DNA of 64,000 nucleotides from Piliocolobus tephrosceles. Taxonomy: Eukaryota > Chordata > Mammalia > Primates > Cercopithecidae. The translations under genes were made by a program, and so were the position numbers. The stretch is from NCBI RefSeq assembly GCF_002776525.5, contig NC_045435.1:124971038-125035037 (forward strand), read 5' to 3'. Below the pieces are notes generated by a model, which saw nothing but the letters and a program-made list of their open reading frames with translations, was not told the origin of the DNA and did no database searches. Positions 59,238 to 64,000 of this stretch are shown here, in pieces. How positions within the stretch are numbered: the stretch's first letter is position 1; the number at the start of each line of letters is the position of its first letter.

Positions 59238-60308
59238 TGTTTCCAGAATTAGTGCGTTCTTGGTCTTGCTGACTTCAAAATAAAGCCGCGGACACTCACA
59301 ATGAATGTTACAGTTCTTAAAGACTGTGTGTCTGGTGTTTGTTCCTTCAGCTGTTCAGATGTGTCTGGAGTTTCTTCCTTCTGGTAGGTTTGTGGTCTTC
59401 CTTGCCTCAGGGAGTGAAGCTGCAGACCTTCACAGTGAGTGTTACAGCTCATAAAGGCAGTGTGGACCCAAAGACAGAACAGCACCAAGATTATTGCAAA
59501 GAGCAAAAGAACAAAGCTTCTAAAGCCTGGAAGGGAACCAGAGCAGGTTACCCCTGATGGCTCAAGTGGCCTGTTTTTATTCCCTTATCTGGCCCCACCC
59601 ACATCCTGCTGATTGGTCCATTTTACAGACAGCTTATTGGTTCATTTTACAGAGACTTGTTGGGTCCGTTTTACAGAGAGCTGATTGGTCCATTTTGACA
59701 GAGTGTTGATTGTTGCATTTACAAACCTTTAGCTAGACACAGAGTGCTGATTGGTGCATTTACAATCCTTTAGCTAGACAGAAAAGTTCTCCAAGTACCC
59801 TCCTCTCCCAAAGCCCAGCTGGCTTCACCTCTCACTGGAACTCCTGTGGAAGTTTGCAGTACATAGCCTGGGCTCTTGGGCAACCCAGAGGGAGCTGTCC
59901 CAGACAACCAAGAGGAAAAGAGGGGGAGGGAGAAAGAGAGGGAGACCCACCATGGTGACCCGCGATCCCACAAAGAGGGAACTGTGGTCCACGCACAGAA
60001 TTCAGCTTCTGATCAAGGTCAGCAGGTGCTGGCCTGCCATGCCAAGTGGAGGGCTTGACCAGCCCATGCTTACCCAGAACCCGCCCAGGTCGGTGAGCAC
60101 CACAGGCAGCCCCAGCTCCCACCCGCGGCTTTCTCTTCACACTTCCACGCAAGCAGAGGGAGCCGGCTCTGGCCTCGGCCAGCCCCAGAGAGGGACCATC
60201 ACAGTGCAGTGGCAGGCTGCAGGGCTCCTCCAGCGCGGTCTGAGTGCATGAAGAGGCCAAGGAGGTGCTGAGAGGGAGCGAGGGCTTCTAGCACGTTGTC
60301 ACCTCTCG
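59238..60308 (-). mobile_element. Solo ERV9-type LTR (LTR12-like) with 4-bp duplication
   Basis: A 1,071-base LTR, longer than the two proviral LTRs because it keeps a GC-rich U3 (about 59,830-60,308). GTAG flanks it on both sides (59234-59237 and 60309-60312), the 4-bp duplication expected for ERV9. On the minus strand an AATAAAAA TATA-like box lies near 59573-59580, with four CCAAT boxes in the repeat region between 59,614 and 59,757. The polyadenylation signal is altered to AATAAT. Open frames in the GC-rich U3 on both strands (59,770-60,260) are not known proteins. Confidence 0.9.
59614..59790 (-). promoter_or_regulatory. CCAAT-box repeat array in LTR U3
   Basis: ATTGG (CCAAT on the minus strand) occurs four times in repeats of about 20 and 40 bases (GCTGATTGGTCCATTTTACA, then TTTAGCTAGACAC units). 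In ERV9 LTRs such repeats act as an enhancer that binds NF-Y; activity here is inferred from family knowledge, not shown by the sequence. Confidence 0.6.
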
Positions 60309-60312
60309 GTAG

Positions 60313-61927
60313 GGTATAATTTTATTTGTTTTAGAAGTTGAGAGAAATAAGAGCATGCTGGAGAAAAGGCTTCATTGTAGAACACCAAAGTTTGTATTGA
60401 TCTTTTTAATTTTGCTGTTTTTTTTTTTTTTTCTGAGTTCTTATAATGAACACTTCACTTATTGTTTTCAGAATTTTATCATTCCTTATGTACACAACTG
60501 ATATGAAGTACTCCATTAGCTTAACCCTATGTGTGTTTTAGATAATTGTTATAAGTATTTTCTAATTTTAATTATTCTTTATTGTAGTACCATTAGTTAT
60601 GTAAAGTGCAATGTTTTTAAAATTTGAAAACAGTTTTTATCAAGTTATCTCTTGTTATTTTTAGTTTCTCTCACTATGATCAGAGAGACAGGATTCTATA
60701 ATTTCAATTCCCTGATATTTATTGAAACTTACTTTATGACAAAGACCATGATTAATTTTTAGAAGTACTAAATAACTTCTTGCAAATAATTTGTATTATT
60801 CCACATTTGAGGTACCAGATTATAAATATATTATATACATTAAGTGAGCAGAGACCAGTAGTACTAGTAGAAAAAATGTTAAACTATATTAATTTCAGTC
60901 ACAAAGAAGAAAACATCAGCACTTTTACAGATGTGGTAGATAAAATCCTTTGAATTAGTAGTAGAATTCTTGGAATTTTGAAAAGAAATATAGTTTCTCA
61001 GCTACAGGTTACATTCTCAACCTCCTTTGCAGCTATGTATTGCCATGATAGCAATTTTAAACTGATGAGATATGAGAGGATGTGATATGTGAAACTTCCT
61101 TGATGGACTGCTGGCCCTAGATTTTCTCACAGCCAATCCTGTTGTCTGAGAAGGTGTTAATTGGAGGTAAACACTTTTGATGCAAAGCTAGAAGTCACAC
61201 ACTCAGAATGCAACAAATTACCTACTCAGAGTCCACAATCTAGGTCTGTGAATTAATGGCTCAAATCTGGGAATTAAGTTAGTCATGAAATTTCCACACT
61301 TGATTTTAATAAAATGCTCATCTATGTCAAAGATGTCTGGTGTGTCAAAACATTCTGATTATTGTCAGTCTTGCTGCCCATTCTGATGACTATGCTGACC
61401 TAATTTCTCATGGTTATATGAGTCTGCAAACCTAGAATCCTATCATCTTACCAAAGCCTAAGAGCTCATTGCAATATCATTATCTTTATCTATCACTTTG
61501 GCTTCCAGAAAATAGCCAATACAGAGGTTTTCAAGGATGTTGGTACTTCCTACACAAACATATTTACTCAAGGTATTGGTGGGGGAACTGTCCTCTGGAT
61601 ACTCCCAGGAGACGATATGAAGCAGGACATATATAATGAATATACTCTTACACTCTTATCATTTAAAGCCTTTAGATACCTTTCATTACAGTATAACAAG
61701 GACATGATGAAATCTCAACTTTATTTGATGTAGGTCATTTTTGATCCCAGGTTTCATTCAAACAAATGAGTAACATGTTATAGTCAATTTCATATGCTCA
61801 AGATAACAGATTTGATATTGTTAATGGCTCAAATTTATTGTTCAGCATTTTTGCTAATTGTATTAATATCAGTAATATCAATTATATGCAACAATATTTT
61901 TTTCATTCCTGATATATCATTCTTCCA
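60313..61927. other. AT-rich unique DNA, nothing firmly recognised
   Basis: A stretch near 61,010-61,150 (CAACCTCCTTTGCAGCTATG) reads like the end of an interspersed repeat, but I cannot assign it. No gene seen. Confidence 0.45.
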
Positions 61928-62247
61928 TTTTTTTTTTTTTTTTTTTTTTGAGATGGAGTCTTGCTCCCATCACGCAGGCTGGAGTGCAATCCAGCGATCT
62001 TAGCTAACTGAGCTCACTGCAACCTGTGCCTCCCAGGTTCAAGCTATTCTACTTCCTTAGCCTCTTGAGTAGCTAGGATTACAGGAGTGTGCCACCACAC
62101 TCTTGTACACCACTTTTGTATTTTTAGTAGAGACAGGATTTTGCCATGTTGGCCAGATATTTCTCGAACTCCTGGCTTCAGGTGATCCACCTGCCTTGGC
62201 CTCCCAAAGTGCTAGAATTACAGGCATGAGCCACCGCGCCTCGTCAT
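61928..62247 (-). mobile_element. Alu SINE, minus strand
   Basis: Antisense Alu with a 19-base T-run at its left end and the usual TTTTTAGTAGAGACAGG and CAAAGTGCTAGAATTACAGG phrases. Diverged, and with small insertions in the left monomer (GCTAACTGAGCTCACTG; TCTTGTACACC). Confidence 0.95.
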
Positions 62248-63539
62248 AACACTCTTAGAAATTATTCTCACCCATATTCGTCAGGTTTGTGCCAATACAG
62301 CCAACAACATTATACCATTCTTCAGTGTACGTGGGGCATCCTGTCAGTTTAGGCTGACAAAAGTAAGTCATCCTTTTCCAGTATGCTGGGATTTAAGTCT
62401 AACTATGAGGCTGAAAGCAGGAAAAAAGTTAAGGATATTGGAAATGAATATTGGCGTCTACCTAAAAGGCTACTCTATTAGGTGAAATCATCGCATGGAT
62501 GTCAAGCAAGATTTAGCTAATCCTCTAAATGGGGAGGAATGGCTATTTCTATTGGCAATGGAAGCTCAGAGGGAATTTCAAGGTCTTTTTACTCATTAGA
62601 ATCCACCCAAATGTCTACATTGTAATTCAAAGTCTTAATCTCTCTTAATCAACATTGTGCCTTCTATTTAAATGACGTGATGAGTCTGTGAATTAAATAT
62701 ACACAAGGAAATTTAGTCTTCTGTAGAATCAAACTTGTTCAAAGACTAGAAAATTTAACCTTTTTGCTTTAAGAAATTAGAAAATTTTCAGGGTAATCAA
62801 AAAAGCACTTCAGTTTTCCTCTCATGATTTAATCTGGGAATATAAAACTCTAAACTTACAATTTTTTTTTCTGCAAATTATTCAGAGTTTAAGTGGTACA
62901 AATCTTAAACCAACAGGTGTTGTATACCTGTATTATTTATTCTCCTCCATATTTAACTGAAGGACTAGGAGTTTCCCCATCGCTTTTTCTTCTATAGGTA
63001 CTTCATTCCAGACAATTAATAATTGAAGGAAATATTTTTCCAGTGAATTCAATAAAACACCAGTGTCTAAATTGTATTTGTAATGAATTTATTACTGCAT
63101 TCAAACTTCATTAGAACACAGAACCAGGGACAGGTTTGGGAAACTGAGCTTCTGTTTTCTGAACTACTTTTGATACATAATGGTAAGTTGGTTGGAGTTT
63201 GATTACAAAAACAAATATGAAGAGTTCTGGTATAAAGAATCAGAAGCTTACTATAATTGGATAAGTAAAGGCCAAAGAATGTCACAGTTTGTTTTCTAGG
63301 ACTCTGTCTGAAGGCACAACAATTCTCAAATAACTCTAGAAAATTCCCACAGTTTGTTACATTTTTTGCCATCAGATACACAGCACCATTCAATCTTTAG
63401 ATGTTCTAGATACACATCTTATTCTAGGTCATCACATTCACACACCTTGTTTGAAATAGCTTCTAAAAAATAATGATCTCTCTTTATTCCACCTTCTAAT
63501 TTCACTTGACTGTCTCTCATCGACAGACATTAATGTAAA
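62248..63539. other. AT-rich unique DNA, nothing recognised
   Basis: A 108-codon minus-strand open frame at 63067-63393 is the longest frame here, but it has no recognisable domain and no upstream promoter or splice evidence. It is left unannotated as a gene. Confidence 0.45.
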
Positions 63540-64000
63540 ACTATATACTGAAGGACACTTAGTCTGATTGTGGGAGTTCAATCAGGCCAGTGACAAAAAT
63601 ATTAAGGATAGCTATAGAAATAGCCACAAACCTTCTTGGAAGGCCAAGAAGTTTGCATAGCTTTAGTAAAGGTTATGGCTGAAGGCAACCTGATCCTTAG
63701 CTTGAGTAAATAGCTTAAAGGGGGTACAAAGTAATGTGGGGAAGTTGTCTAGCTAGCTTGTTTATTCATGTAGTGTAAGACTAAACATTCATCTACCCAT
63801 GGTGCTTAATTGCTTTCTACTCAGGAAGTCCAAAATGTCAATTACCCTCTAGTGGTGTTTACTAACGACCTTTGTCAATTAATCTTTGCTGAGTAAATGC
63901 TACTCTTGCTGGCAAGTTGAGGGCGTGGTCACAACTATTTATAGCACTCTGCTTGGTGTCTGTAAGTGGCCCGTACACTCAGCCGGACTGGAAAAGCAGA
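63540..64000 (+). mobile_element. Probable ERV1-type LTR, cut by the window end
   Basis: A block of more balanced composition with TTGTGGGAGTTCAATCAGGCC-like text, GGGCGTGGTC and a TATA-like CTATTTATAGCAC (63937-63949), followed by a CTCAGCCGGACTGG phrase. The order U3, TATA, R is LTR-like on the plus strand. Family is not determined, and the 3' end lies outside the window. Confidence 0.45.

Noticed and set aside
59832..60260. 142-codon minus-strand frame in GC-rich DNA
   Set aside because: It lies within U3 of the solo ERV9-type LTR, where no protein is encoded; high GC lowers stop frequency.
63067..63393. 108-codon minus-strand frame
   Set aside because: No recognisable domain, no promoter or splice context, and AT-rich codons; a chance frame is more likely.

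Overview
This window looks like intergenic nuclear DNA from a catarrhine primate (Old World monkey, ape or human). The diagnostic content is AluY/AluS/AluJ copies, a primate L1PA insertion, and ERV9-family (LTR12-type) LTRs; no prokaryotic or viral-genome organisation is present. The sequence is AT-rich. I found no intact protein-coding gene, rRNA, tRNA or CRISPR array. Long open frames are transposon debris or chance. Repeat family names come from recognising consensus features by eye, so subfamily names are provisional.

Layout. 0-9.7 kb: an ERV1-type solo LTR (about 0.32-0.84 kb), then a 5' half of an ERVL-class provirus (LTR, primer-binding site, gag-like and pol-like remnants, 3.2-6.2 kb), an AT-rich stretch with an unassigned LTR-like block, and a second LTR related to the first ERVL LTR. 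9.75-16.15 kb: a plus-strand L1 with decayed 5'UTR, ORF1 and ORF2, interrupted by a rearranged MER1/hAT element. 16-22.9 kb: unique DNA with a MIR, a cluster of MaLR (THE1/MST) LTRs and internal sequence, and another ERVL-type LTR. 22.9-28.8 kb: L1M with an unassigned 468-bp insert, a local direct duplication of about 430 bp that includes the 5' part of an MLT1 LTR, and an MST-type provirus with a truncated left LTR.

28.8-35.3 kb is a nest of minus-strand L1 pieces with three Alus, an orphan KRAB-A box exon of a KRAB zinc-finger gene, an ERV1 LTR, an L1PA insertion holding a 400-base assembly gap, and an ERVK-like LTR. 35.3-52 kb: unique AT-rich DNA with an old L1M/HAL1-type element, an MLT1 and an ERVL-type LTR, five Alus, an ERV1-like LTR, a minus-strand L1 broken by a MaLR LTR, and an L1M fragment. 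52.0-57.8 kb: a minus-strand ERV9-type provirus with two LTRs, primer-binding site, polypurine tract, and gag, protease and env remnants but almost no pol. It interrupts the L1M fragment. 59.2-60.3 kb: a solo ERV9-type LTR with a 4-bp target duplication. 60.3-64 kb: mostly unique DNA with one Alu and an LTR-like block at the window end.

No genes here work together as an operon or pathway. The most noteworthy items are the orphan KRAB-A exon abutting an L1 5' end, the local duplication, the foldback and micro-insertion derived from MER1, the pol-deleted ERV9 provirus with a nearby solo LTR carrying CCAAT-box repeats, and the assembly gap that looks too short. I see no evidence for a previously undescribed biological system.
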